Assembly (NCBI RefSeq): GCF_003614435.1
Contig: NZ_CP025546.1
Coordinates: forward strand, 620,001 to 684,000
DNA: 64,000 nucleotides
Source of the DNA: Mycobacterium paragordonae
Lineage (GTDB): Bacteria; Actinomycetota; Actinomycetes; Mycobacteriales; Mycobacteriaceae
Direction of reading: 5' to 3'
Shown here: one piece after another, positions 36,442 through 44,864 of the stretch
Layout of the letters: each line of letters begins with the position of its first letter
Position numbering within the stretch: the stretch's first letter is position 1
Program-made: the position numbers and the translations under genes
The notes under the pieces: generated by a model
What the model was told of the DNA's origin: nothing
Database searches by the model: none
The model's input: only the letters and a program-made list of their open reading frames with translations

Positions 36442-37698
36442 TTACGTGGCCTGTTTTCCCGTGCCGCGCTTTGGTTTATAGCCGTCCCAGGGCGAATAGT
36501 CGGCGATCAGTTCCTCCTGCGCGGGCCGCTGGTCAGCGGGTACGTGCTGCAGGTTGATCCGGATCCGGTACCAGATCGAACTGGGCCCGCGCATGCCGTC
36601 GACCAGCACGTCGACCGGCTCCAGCAGCGCGGCCGCGGTGGGATGACGCTCCCGCCACGTGTCCAGCGCGGCCATCGCCTCGTCTTTGGTCTTGGTGCGG
36701 GCGACCTCGATCAACGGCATCACCGATTGCCGCCGGCCATCGGCAGACTTCTTGGCGCCGCGCGGCGCCTTCTCCGGCGGGCCCAGCTCTTCGGCCAGTG
36801 CCAACAGCTGGTCCAGGCTGCCTGCCGCTGAACCGACCAGGTCGTCCATGCCCGCCCACGGGTCGCCCTGTTCGGCGAACCGGTCGGGCACCGTCGCGAT
36901 GGTGAATTCCTCCGGACGGCACCCGGCCACCTCGTCCCAGCGCAGCGGTGTGGACACCCGGGCATCGGGGGTGGCGCGCACCGAGTAAGCGGAGGCGACG
37001 GTGCGGTCCTTCGCGTTCTGGTTGAAGTCGACGAACACGCCCTCGCGCTCCTCCTTCCACCACCGGCTGGTGGCCAGATCGGGCACCCGCCTTTCCACCT
37101 CGCGTGCGATGGTCTGGGCGGCGAGCCGCACCTGGGTGAACGGCCAGTGCGGGGCGATGCGGGCGTAGACGTGGAAGCCGCGTGACCCCGACGTCTTGGG
37201 CCAGGCGGTCAGGCCGTAGTCCTCGAGAACCTCCCGGGCCACCAGGGCGACGTCGACGATGCGCCGCCAGTCCACACCGGGCATCGGGTCCAGGTCGACC
37301 CGCAGCTCGTCGGGGTGCTCGAGGTCGTTGGCGCGCACCGGATGTGGGTTGAGGTCGACGCAACCCGTGTTGATCACCCAGGCCAGGCCGGCGGCGTCGT
37401 GGATGACGGCCTCGTCGGCCGAGGTGCCGGACGCGTAACGCAACGTGGCGACATCGACCCAGTCCGGGCGGTTGGCCGGCGCGCGCTTCTGGAACACCGC
37501 CTCTTCGGTGATGCCCTTGACGAAGCGCTTGAGGATCATCGGGCGGTCGGCCACCCCGCGCAGCGCGCCGTCGGCCACGCTCAGGTAGTAGCGCACCAGG
37601 TCAAGCTTGGTGATGCCCTGATCAGGAAAAACAACCTTGTCCGGATGCGTGACGGTGACCTCGCGGCCGGTCACCTCCAGCGACACGGGTTTGGTCAT
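36442..37698 (-). CDS. LigD-like DNA polymerase/primase PolD2 (Rv0269c-like)
   Basis: An archaeo-eukaryotic primase superfamily polymerase, 418 aa, related to the POL domain of LigD but free-standing. The catalytic metal motif is RVDLDPMPGVDW (DxD); SGSRGFHVYARI and the third acidic motif GVFVDFNQNAKDRT follow. The N-terminal TKLDLVRYYLSVADGALRGVADRPM matches the family. It adds ribo- or deoxynucleotides in repair or gap filling. A ~100-residue C-terminal extension (GAKKSADGRRQSVMPLIEV and onward) lacks catalytic motifs. No Ku or ligase gene is adjacent. Confidence 0.87.
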   Translation of the reverse strand: MTKPVSLEVTGREVTVTHPDKVVFPDQGITKLDLVRYYLSVADGALRGVADRPMILKRFVKGITEEAVFQKRAPANRPDWVDVATLRYASGTSADEAVIHDAAGLAWVINTGCVDLNPHPVRANDLEHPDELRVDLDPMPGVDWRRIVDVALVAREVLEDYGLTAWPKTSGSRGFHVYARIAPHWPFTQVRLAAQTIAREVERRVPDLATSRWWKEEREGVFVDFNQNAKDRTVASAYSVRATPDARVSTPLRWDEVAGCRPEEFTIATVPDRFAEQGDPWAGMDDLVGSAAGSLDQLLALAEELGPPEKAPRGAKKSADGRRQSVMPLIEVARTKTKDEAMAALDTWRERHPTAAALLEPVDVLVDGMRGPSSIWYRIRINLQHVPADQRPAQEELIADYSPWDGYKPKRGTGKQAT

Positions 37699-37767
37699 AG
37701 AACTCGATGGTAATTCGGGAGAAACCTACCGATCGCTTTGCGACCTCCGTCACATATGGTGAGGAAC

Positions 37768-39573
37768 ATGCCTAACCTCAGCGACCTGCCCGGGCAGATC
37801 CCTGCCAAGATTCAGCAGTACGTCGAACGCGGCGCTGCCGAACTGCACTACGTGCGCAAGATCTTCGAAGCGGGCGCGTTCAAGATCGAGTCGCCCCTCA
37901 AGACCGCGGCCATGGCAGCCGATATCGCCAAGTGGGGCGAATTCGGCATGCTGCCCTCGCTGAACGCGCGGCGCCACCCCGACGCCCGGGCTGTCATCGA
38001 CGAAGAGGGCTCGATGACGTACCAGGAGCTCGACGAGGCCGCCCACGCAGTGGCCAACGGCCTGATCGAAATGGGCGTCAAGGGCGGGGACGGGGTGGCC
38101 ATCCTGGCCCGCAACACCCGGTGGTTCGTCATCGCCAACTACGGCGCGGCCCGGGCCGGCGCCCGCATCATCCTGCTCAACAGCGAATTCTCCGGACCGC
38201 AGGTCAAAGAGGTCTCCGAGCGCGAAGGCGCCAAGGTGATCATCTACGACGACGAGTACACCAAGGTCGTCAGCAAGGCCGAGCCAGAGCTGGGCAAGCT
38301 GAGGGCGTTGGGCACCAACCCGGACAGTGACGAGGACTCAGGCAGCAGCGACGAGACGCTGGCCGACCTGATCAAGCGCAGCAGCAAAGACCCCGCGCCC
38401 AAGGCCAGCAAGCACGCGTCGATCATCATCCTGACCAGCGGAACCACCGGGACCCCCAAGGGCGCCAACCGCAGCACCCCGCCGACGCTGGCGCCGGTCG
38501 GCGGCATCCTGTCGCACGTGCCGTTCAAGGCCAACGAGATCACCTCGCTGCCCGCGCCGATGTTCCACGCGCTGGGCTACCTGCACGCCACCATCGCGAT
38601 GTTCCTGGGCTCGACGCTGGTGCTGCGCCGCAAGTTCAAGCCGCCGATGGTGCTCGAGGACCTGGAGAAGCACAAGGCGACGGCCATGGTCGTGGTGCCG
38701 GTGATGCTGTCGCGCCTGTTGGACGCGATCGAGAAGATGGACAAGAAGCCAGACCTGTCGCACCTGAAGATCATCTTCGTGTCCGGCTCACAGCTGGGTG
38801 CAGAGCTGGCCCAGCGCGCGCTCAAGGACTTCGGCCCGGTCATCTACAACATGTACGGCTCCACGGAGATCGCGTTCGCCACCATCGCCGGTCCCAAGGA
38901 CCTGGAGAAGAACCCGGCGACCGTCGGGCCCGTCGTCAAGGGCGTCAAGGTCAAGATCCTCGACGACAACGGCAAGGAGAAGCCGCAGGGCGAGGTGGGG
39001 CGGATCTTCGTCGGCAACGCCTTCCCGTTCGAGGGGTACACCGGCGGCGGACACAAGCAGATCATCGACGGCCTGATGTCCTCCGGCGACGTCGGCTATT
39101 TCGACGAGGACAACCTGCTGTACGTCAGCGGGCGTGACGACGAGATGATCGTCTCCGGCGGCGAGAACGTGTTCCCGGCCGAGGTCGAGGACTGCCTCAG
39201 CGGGCATCCGGAGGTGGTGGAGGCCACCGCGATCGGCGTCGAGGACAAGGACTGGGGACACCGGCTGCGTGCCTTCGTGGTCAAGAAGGACGGCTCGGAT
39301 GTCGACGAGGACACCCTCAAGAAGCACGTGAAGGAAGAGCTGGCCCGGTACAAGGTGCCGCGCGAGGTCATCTTTCTCGACGAGCTGCCGCGCAACCCCA
39401 CCGGCAAGATCCTCAAGCGCGAGCTGCGCGAGCTGGATGTCGACGATAAGGAAAAGGCGGCGGACAAGGCCAAGGACCTCGCCAAGGATTCGGGCAAGGG
39501 TAAATCGGACGACGCCAAATCTGACGACGCTAAATCGGACGACGCCAAATCTGACGACGCCAAATCTGAGTAG
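37768..39573 (+). CDS. fadD2: Fatty-acyl-CoA ligase FadD2
   Basis: A 601-aa adenylate-forming enzyme activating fatty acids to acyl-CoA. Motifs in order: ILTSGTTGTPKGAN (P-loop), MYGSTEIAFATIAG (A5), SGDVGYFDEDNLLYVSGRDDEMIVSGGENVFP (A7-A8, given by its SGRDDEMI core), and PRNPTGKILKREL with the catalytic Lys (A10). The ATG at 37768 follows GAGGAAC and matches the family N terminus (MPNLSDLPGQ). The C terminus is unusual: after the last conserved motif a Lys/Asp/Ala-rich tail of ~50 residues ends in repeated KSDDA pentapeptides encoded by a DNA tandem repeat. Confidence 0.92.
   Translation: MPNLSDLPGQIPAKIQQYVERGAAELHYVRKIFEAGAFKIESPLKTAAMAADIAKWGEFGMLPSLNARRHPDARAVIDEEGSMTYQELDEAAHAVANGLIEMGVKGGDGVAILARNTRWFVIANYGAARAGARIILLNSEFSGPQVKEVSEREGAKVIIYDDEYTKVVSKAEPELGKLRALGTNPDSDEDSGSSDETLADLIKRSSKDPAPKASKHASIIILTSGTTGTPKGANRSTPPTLAPVGGILSHVPFKANEITSLPAPMFHALGYLHATIAMFLGSTLVLRRKFKPPMVLEDLEKHKATAMVVVPVMLSRLLDAIEKMDKKPDLSHLKIIFVSGSQLGAELAQRALKDFGPVIYNMYGSTEIAFATIAGPKDLEKNPATVGPVVKGVKVKILDDNGKEKPQGEVGRIFVGNAFPFEGYTGGGHKQIIDGLMSSGDVGYFDEDNLLYVSGRDDEMIVSGGENVFPAEVEDCLSGHPEVVEATAIGVEDKDWGHRLRAFVVKKDGSDVDEDTLKKHVKEELARYKVPREVIFLDELPRNPTGKILKRELRELDVDDKEKAADKAKDLAKDSGKGKSDDAKSDDAKSDDAKSDDAKSE
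39502..39570 (+). repeat. 15-bp tandem repeat encoding KSDDA units at the FadD2 C terminus
   Basis: Four full copies of AAATCKGACGACGCY (39502-39561) plus a partial fifth lie immediately before the stop codon. Each copy encodes one Lys-Ser-Asp-Asp-Ala unit. The unit sequences differ only at synonymous sites. Confidence 0.9.
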
Positions 39574-39579
39574 CCGCAG

Positions 39580-39636
39580 CGAGATTGCCGTCAGGGTCGC
39601 GATTCGCGCGTGATCGCGACCGCGGCTGCAATCTCG
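39580..39636. repeat. Long interrupted dyad (CGAGATTGC ... GCAATCTCG) between fadD2 and fadE6
   Basis: CGAGATTGC (39580-39588) pairs with GCAATCTCG (39628-39636), and inside it GGTCGCGA (39595-39602) pairs with TCGCGACC (39614-39621), separated by a 6x6 internal loop. It starts 6 bases after the fadD2 stop and lies between convergent genes, so it may be a bidirectional terminator or an interspersed repeat. Confidence 0.75.
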
Positions 39637-39644
39637 ACGCGACG

Positions 39645-39676
39645 GGTCTAGAGGTCTAGGGGTCTAGGGGTCTACG
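39645..39676. repeat. Four tandem 8-bp GGTCTAGR units across the fadE6 stop codon
   Basis: GGTCTAGA, GGTCTAGG, GGTCTAGG and GGTCTACG follow one another. The fadE6 stop codon (CTA on the plus strand, 39672-39674) lies inside the last unit, so slippage here would alter the fadE6 C terminus or its stop. Confidence 0.8.
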
Positions 39677-41846
39677 GGTCGCGCGGTAGTCCCAGCAGGC
39701 GCTCGGCGATGATATTGAGCTGCACCTCCGAGGTGCCGCCGTAAATGGTCGTGGCCCGGCTGGACAGCAGATAGTCGCCCCACTTGCCCTGCGGGGTGTC
39801 GGGATCGGCGATCACCGCGTCCGTGCCGAAGGACGACACCGCGAACTCGGCGTAGCCCTGGCCGGTGCGCATCGACAGCAGTTTGGAGATCGCGGCCGAC
39901 GGCATCGCGTCGCCACCGGCCAGCGTCAGCAGCGTGGAACGCAGGTTGAGCACCTTGGCGGCGTGACCCTCGGCGATCAACTGGCCGGCGCGGTGGCGGG
40001 CGACCTGATCGAAGTGGCCGTCCCGCACGAACTCGACGAACTGCGGCAGGCTGGCCAGGAAGTTCAAATCGCTACCGCCGATCGAAACCCGTTCAGCGGT
40101 AAGGGTATTGCGACTGACCTCCCACCCCCGGTTCACCTCTCCCAGCACATATTCGTCCGGCACGAAAACGTCGTCGATATAGACGGTGTTGAAGAACTCC
40201 TGCCCGGTGAGTTCGCGCAGCGGCTTGACCGTCACCCCCTCGCTCTTCATGTCGAGCAGGAAGTAGGTGATGCCGTTGTGTTTCGGAGCGTTCGGATCCG
40301 TCCTGGCCAGCAGGGCACCCCACTGGGAGAACTGGGCAGCCGTGGTCCAGATCTTCTGCCCGGTGATGCGCCAGCCGCCGTCCACCTTGGTCGCCTTGGT
40401 GGACAGGCCGGCCAGGTCGGACCCGGCTCCGGGCTCGGAAAACAGTTGGCACCAGATCATTTCGCCCCGGAAGGTCGGTGGCAGGAAGCGCTGCTGCTGC
40501 TCCTCGGTGCCGAACGCGACGATGGACGGGATGATCCAGGCGGCGATGCCGACCTGCGGCCGCTTGACCCGGCCGGACGTGAATTCCTGGGCGATGATCA
40601 CCTGCTCGATCGGGCTCGAGGCCCGGCCCCACGGCTTGGGTAGGTACGGCAGCACCCAGCCGGCCTCGGCGATCGCGACGGTGCGCTCGGCGCGATCCAT
40701 GTCCTTGAACGCCGCGACCTCGGCGCGGATCTCGGCCCGCAATTGCTCGGTGGCGGGATCCAGATCGATGTCCACCGCGCGCATCCCGGTGGTGGTGGCG
40801 GTGTCGACCACGCGTTGCGGGTATTCCGAGGCGCGGCCGAAACAGGCGGCCAGCAAGAGGGCCCGGCGGTAGTAGACGTTGGTGTCGTGCTCCCAGGTGA
40901 AGCCGATGCCGCCGTGCACCTGAATGCAGTCCTGCGTGCCCCGCTGGGCCGCGGCCGGCGCCAGCGTCGCCGCCACCGCCGCGGCAAACCCCAGATGCTC
41001 ACTGTCCTCGTCCAGGGCGCGAGCGGCGTCCCACACCGCGGCGGTGGCCCGCTCGGTGTCTGCCATCATCTCGGCGCATTTGTGCTTGATGGCCTGGAAC
41101 TGGCCGATCGGCCGGCCGAACTGCTCGCGGATCTTCGCGTAGGCCGACGCCGTGTCGGTCGCCCAGCGCGCCACTCCTACCGCCTCAGCCGACAGCAACG
41201 TCGTCATCAGCGCGTGGGCCTTCGTCATGCTCAGGTTGGCCAGCACCACGTCGTCGCCCACTTCGACGGCGTTGGCACAGATGTCGGCGATAGGCCGCAG
41301 CGGGTCAATGCTGCGCACCGGCCTGATCTCCAGTTGCTCGGAGCGCAGCACCACCCACTCCTCGCCGCTGTCGATGGCCACCGGCAGCACCAGGACCGAG
41401 GCCTGCGCGGCGGCGGGCACCGCGCGCACCTCGCCGCGGATCACCAGCACGTCACCTTGCCGGGTGGCCGTCAGTCCCGAATCCAGCGCGTAGGCGCCGA
41501 TGGCCGCCCCGGACGCCAGTTCGGCCAGCACCTTGGCGTCCGGGTCGTGCGCCGCGATCAGCGCGCTGGCGATCGCCGACGGCACGAACGGCCCGGGCAC
41601 CGCTCCGTGACCGAATTCGGCCAGCACGACGGCCAGTTCGAGCAGGCCGAATCCCTGCCCGCCGACCGATTCGGCCAGGTGCACGCCCTGCAGGCCCTGC
41701 TCGGCCGCGGCCTGCCAGTACGGCGGTGGATTCTGCACCGGGGTCTCCAGCGCAGCGTGCAGCACTTCCGACGGCGCTACCCGCGCCACGAAAGACCGCA
41801 CTGAGTCGGCCAGGTCTTGATGTTCAGGGGTGATCGCGATCGGCAT
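39672..41846 (-). CDS. fadE6: Tandem acyl-CoA dehydrogenase FadE6
   Basis: A 724-aa protein formed of two acyl-CoA dehydrogenase domains in tandem (residues ~1-355 and ~365-724). The first half has the C-terminal ACAD pattern (QVHGGIGFTWEHDTNVYYRRAL). The second half contains the FAD-binding LFSEPGAGSDLAGL, ITGQKIWTTAAQ, and the final ATTIYGGTSEVQLNIIAERLLGLPRD with the usual Arg-rich tail. Such fusions mimic the alpha2beta2 FadE heteromers of sterol and lipid catabolism. ATG at 41846 is chosen because GGAAGG lies 7 bases upstream and it matches the family. The substrate is unknown. Confidence 0.92.
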   Translation of the reverse strand: MPIAITPEHQDLADSVRSFVARVAPSEVLHAALETPVQNPPPYWQAAAEQGLQGVHLAESVGGQGFGLLELAVVLAEFGHGAVPGPFVPSAIASALIAAHDPDAKVLAELASGAAIGAYALDSGLTATRQGDVLVIRGEVRAVPAAAQASVLVLPVAIDSGEEWVVLRSEQLEIRPVRSIDPLRPIADICANAVEVGDDVVLANLSMTKAHALMTTLLSAEAVGVARWATDTASAYAKIREQFGRPIGQFQAIKHKCAEMMADTERATAAVWDAARALDEDSEHLGFAAAVAATLAPAAAQRGTQDCIQVHGGIGFTWEHDTNVYYRRALLLAACFGRASEYPQRVVDTATTTGMRAVDIDLDPATEQLRAEIRAEVAAFKDMDRAERTVAIAEAGWVLPYLPKPWGRASSPIEQVIIAQEFTSGRVKRPQVGIAAWIIPSIVAFGTEEQQQRFLPPTFRGEMIWCQLFSEPGAGSDLAGLSTKATKVDGGWRITGQKIWTTAAQFSQWGALLARTDPNAPKHNGITYFLLDMKSEGVTVKPLRELTGQEFFNTVYIDDVFVPDEYVLGEVNRGWEVSRNTLTAERVSIGGSDLNFLASLPQFVEFVRDGHFDQVARHRAGQLIAEGHAAKVLNLRSTLLTLAGGDAMPSAAISKLLSMRTGQGYAEFAVSSFGTDAVIADPDTPQGKWGDYLLSSRATTIYGGTSEVQLNIIAERLLGLPRDP

Positions 41847-41914
41847 TGGTCGCCTTCCCATCGATTCGCGGGTTCGCTTTCCAAGCTAACAACCAGTGGG
41901 TTGATCGACGACAG

Positions 41915-43030
41915 CTAGCCCCACCGTTTCCCGATCCACGCCGCGATGGCGTCGGCCTGCGCGTCACGAGCACCCGGGGTGGTGAAGTAGTGATCGGTGT
42001 CGATGGATGCCTGCGATTTGTCGGTGCCGGCCAGCGCCTCGTAGATGCGGCGGGCATCTGACGGGAAGACTCCGGTGTCGGCTTCGGCGTTGATCACCAG
42101 CGCGGGGCAGGTGATGCGGCGCAGGTGCGGCTCGGCCCGGGTCTGTGCCACCCGCAGGCTCCACATGCCCAGCCAGTTGCGCAGCGTGCAGGCCGCGGCA
42201 ATGCCGTGCGGGGAGCGGTTGGCCTTCACCGGCGGGCCGGCGTAACACGAATTGGGCTGGCGTTTGGTGGGTTCGAGTGTCGGGTCGACCATGCGTGGGT
42301 CGGCCCAGGTGCGCATCACCGTGAATGGGCGATCGGAGAAGCCGGCGGCCCGAACACGTTTGAGTTCGGCTTCCGCCCAATCAGTGATGGCGTGGTTGCG
42401 CGCATCCTGGGCGGCCCGGTAGCGCTGAACGAACTCCGGTGAATAGGGCGGGCCGTTGTTCTCGTTGAACAGGTCCAGCTCGGGATCGGTTGCGACGGGG
42501 TCATTCTCGTCGACGACGGCCCCGTCCATCCACGCGGTGAGCACGTCGGGCCGTCCGGGATGGGCGGCGGTGGCGACGTATCCGTCGGCGGCGGCCAAGT
42601 CGGTGAGGCCGGTGGCGGGCCGCATGCCTTCCAGCGGGGTCACGTTGGGATCCACCGCCTGGGACTGGTAGGCCGACATCAACGAGCCGCCACCGGAATT
42701 ACCCAGCAGCACAACCGTTTCGACGCCGGCAGTCTCGCGGAGCCAGCGCACGCCGACACCGATGTCGACCAGGGCGTGATCGAGCAGAAAGCTGCTTTCG
42801 AAGCCACGGAAGCGGGTGTTCCAGCCCAGGAACCCGATGCCGCGGGCGGCGAGATATTCGGCGATGTAGTGCTCGGAGAAATCGATCTGGTAGTGCGTGG
42901 CGATCATCGCCACTTTGGGCCGTTGCCCGGCCGCGCGGTGGTAGAGGCCCTGGCACGGATGCCCGCCGGCCCCGGCGCGTCCGGCGGTCGGCGACGGCAG
43001 CCCGATGAATTCGCGAATGATCTCGGTCAA
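41915..43030 (-). CDS. Alpha/beta hydrolase (Rv0272c-like)
   Basis: A 371-aa alpha/beta-hydrolase. The nucleophile elbow is VVLLGNSGGGSLMSAY (GxSxG, Ser in GNSGG), a late Asp lies in INAEADTGVFP, and the His near the end in DTDHYFTTPGARD completes a triad. The start is a TTG at 43030, supported by its 4-base overlap (TTGA) with the upstream TetR stop and by GAGGAG 8 bases upstream. Cotranscription with the TetR gene suggests that the repressor controls its degradative pathway. The substrate is unknown; an ester or thioester of a lipid-like molecule is an inference from the FadE/FadD neighbours. Confidence 0.85.
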   Translation of the reverse strand: MTEIIREFIGLPSPTAGRAGAGGHPCQGLYHRAAGQRPKVAMIATHYQIDFSEHYIAEYLAARGIGFLGWNTRFRGFESSFLLDHALVDIGVGVRWLRETAGVETVVLLGNSGGGSLMSAYQSQAVDPNVTPLEGMRPATGLTDLAAADGYVATAAHPGRPDVLTAWMDGAVVDENDPVATDPELDLFNENNGPPYSPEFVQRYRAAQDARNHAITDWAEAELKRVRAAGFSDRPFTVMRTWADPRMVDPTLEPTKRQPNSCYAGPPVKANRSPHGIAAACTLRNWLGMWSLRVAQTRAEPHLRRITCPALVINAEADTGVFPSDARRIYEALAGTDKSQASIDTDHYFTTPGARDAQADAIAAWIGKRWG

Positions 43031-43653
43031 GAGCGATGCTCCTCGCTGTAGATGGCCCGGTAGTAGATGTTGGCCAGCGTCCGGATGCACGCTTCGTCAT
43101 CCGGGTCACGGGGACCGGTGAGCTGGATATAGCAGAACTGGTTGAACATGGCGACGATCGCCTCGGCCAGTAGCTGGGGGTCGTCGTCGGGGCAGTAGCC
43201 CTGCCGCTGGGCGCGTCGGACCGACTCGGTGATGAAAGATATTGGTATCGAGCACATCTCAGCCCAATATTCGGCGAAATCCGGGTTGATCATGGCCAGC
43301 TGCGATACGCTGATCATCTCCGCGAGCCGATGCCGGTAGGTCTGCCAGTGCGCGGCGGCGGCCTGATGGGCACGCTCGCGTTCGGACAGGCCGTGCTCGG
43401 TCACCGCTGCGGCGCGCTCGCCGGCCTCGTCGCGGAAACGCAGCGCCCACTGGCGCACCATCGCCTCTTTCGAGTCGTAGTAGTTGTAGAACGACGCGGC
43501 CGAGCGGCCGGCCTCGGCCGCGATGTCGGCGATGGTTGTCGCGAGGATGCCCTTGCGCGCGATCACCTTTCGGGCAGCGGCGTCGATCGCGGCCTGGGTG
43601 CGCCGGCCGCGGTGCGTGGGGAACTGGGGCCCCGCCCGTTCTGCCGCGGTCAC
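43027..43653 (-). CDS. TetR-family regulator (Rv0273c-like)
   Basis: A 208-aa TetR repressor. The HTH lies in residues ~17-60 (RRTQAAIDAAARKVIARKG, IADIAAEAGRSAASFYNYYDSKEAM). The C-terminal half is helical with several aromatic residues near the end. Several alternative starts exist (TTG 43665, GTG 43659); GTG at 43653 has GGAGGT closest upstream. A 22-bp perfect dyad lies 16 bases upstream, between it and the divergent dioxygenase gene, and is the obvious operator. It is coupled by TTGA to the hydrolase gene. Confidence 0.88.
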   Translation of the reverse strand: MTAAERAGPQFPTHRGRRTQAAIDAAARKVIARKGILATTIADIAAEAGRSAASFYNYYDSKEAMVRQWALRFRDEAGERAAAVTEHGLSERERAHQAAAAHWQTYRHRLAEMISVSQLAMINPDFAEYWAEMCSIPISFITESVRRAQRQGYCPDDDPQLLAEAIVAMFNQFCYIQLTGPRDPDDEACIRTLANIYYRAIYSEEHRS

Positions 43654-43668
43654 CGGCACCTCCAAAAT

Positions 43669-43690
43669 CTGAATCTGATGTTAGATTCAG
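43669..43690. promoter_or_regulatory. CTGAATCT-N6-AGATTCAG operator between the TetR gene and the dioxygenase gene
   Basis: A perfect inverted repeat with 8-bp arms and a 6-base spacer, lying between divergent genes and overlapping the likely promoters of both. It is the probable self- and target-operator of the adjacent TetR protein. Confidence 0.75.
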
Positions 43691-43719
43691 GTACGGATCA
43701 TAACCAGGGGAGCCGCACC

Positions 43720-44301
43720 ATGATCAAGCCGCACAACACCAACAGCGAGTTCGAACTCGGCGGAATCAACCACGTCGCGCTGGTGTGCTCGGATATGGAG
43801 CGCACGGTGGACTTCTACAGCAACATCCTGGGCATGCCGTTGATCAAGTCACTCGACCTGCCCGGCGGCGCGGGGCAGCACTTCTTCTTCGACGCCGGCA
43901 ACGGAGACTGCGTGGCGTTCTTCTGGTTCGCCGAGGCGGCCGACCGGGTGCCGGGCATCTCGTCACCGGGTGCGCTACCGGGCCTCGGAGACATCACCAG
44001 CGCGGTGAGCACCATGAATCACCTGGCCTTTCACGTGCCGGCCGAGAAGTTCGACGCCTACCGGCAGCGCTTGAAGGACAAGGGCGTGCGGGTCGGCCCG
44101 GTGCTCAACCACGACGAGAGCCCGATGCAGGTGTCCGCCACGGTGCACCCCGGGGTGTACGTGCGCTCGTTCTATTTTCAGGACCCGGACGGCATCATGT
44201 TGGAATTTGCCTGCTGGGTAAGGGAATTCACCGAAGCGGACACTCCGGCGGTGCCCAGGACCGCCGCCGACCGCCGCCCGCCGGTGGCGGCGGCCCGCTA
44301 G
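43720..44301 (+). CDS. VOC-family dioxygenase/glyoxalase-like protein (Rv0274-like)
   Basis: A 193-aa vicinal-oxygen-chelate protein with two beta-alpha-beta-beta-beta modules. The likely metal ligands are His in GGINHVALVCSD, His in MNHLAFHVP and Glu in GIMLEFACW, the H-H-E set of extradiol dioxygenases and glyoxalases. The ATG at 43720 follows AGGGGAG. The C-terminal ~20 residues (PRTAADRRPPVAAAR) are disordered. It is divergent from the TetR gene across the 22-bp operator, so it is probably repressed by it. The true substrate is unknown. Confidence 0.85.
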   Translation: MIKPHNTNSEFELGGINHVALVCSDMERTVDFYSNILGMPLIKSLDLPGGAGQHFFFDAGNGDCVAFFWFAEAADRVPGISSPGALPGLGDITSAVSTMNHLAFHVPAEKFDAYRQRLKDKGVRVGPVLNHDESPMQVSATVHPGVYVRSFYFQDPDGIMLEFACWVREFTEADTPAVPRTAADRRPPVAAAR

Positions 44302-44318
44302 CCGCCGATACTTTGAGG

Positions 44319-44864
44319 GTGACCGAGGGCATTCTCTCCGACGAACAGATCGAAGCGTTGAGCGGCGAACAGCGGCGTGAGCTGATCACCCGGCTGGAAA
44401 AGCCGCTGAGCGAACTGGAAGATCCTGAGGTGCTGGCGCGGATGCGGCGCATCCGGCTCGGCCTGATCGTCGGCGGCCTGATCGTGATGATCCCGTGGAT
44501 CGGCTATCTGTCCGTCACGCTGCCGCAGAAATACGTGGCCCACAACTGGCCGGCTACCTGGATCGGCTTCGACATTCTGTTGCTGGGATTCATGGCGGCC
44601 ACCGCGGTGCTGGGTTTCCTGCGCCGGCAGTTGATCGTGCTGACCGGGTTCACCACCGGTGTGCTGCTGATCTGCGACGGGTGGTTCGACCTGATGACGG
44701 CGAAGCCCGAGGACGCCGCCGTGTCGGTGGTCACCGCGATGCTGATTCAGGCGCCGATGGCTTTTCTGCTGATTTCCGGCGCACTGCGGATCATGCGCCT
44801 GACGTGGCTGCGTCTGTGGCTGCATCCGGAAATGCGGGTGTGGCAGGTGCCGCTGATGCCCTAG
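44319..44864 (+). CDS. Conserved four-helix membrane protein, unknown function
   Basis: A 181-aa protein starting from GTG at 44319, 17 bases after the dioxygenase stop. The N terminus is cytosolic and charged (EQIEALSGEQRRELITRLEKPLSELEDPEVLARMRRIRLG). Four hydrophobic segments follow: ~47-68 (LGLIVGGLIVMIPWIGYLSV), ~78-100, ~107-125 and ~138-160. The C terminus is basic and Trp-rich (WLRLWLHPEMRVWQVPLMP). Its 3' end overlaps the convergent TetR gene by 74 bases, an unusually long overlap. No family is recognised. Confidence 0.75.
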   Translation: MTEGILSDEQIEALSGEQRRELITRLEKPLSELEDPEVLARMRRIRLGLIVGGLIVMIPWIGYLSVTLPQKYVAHNWPATWIGFDILLLGFMAATAVLGFLRRQLIVLTGFTTGVLLICDGWFDLMTAKPEDAAVSVVTAMLIQAPMAFLLISGALRIMRLTWLRLWLHPEMRVWQVPLMP

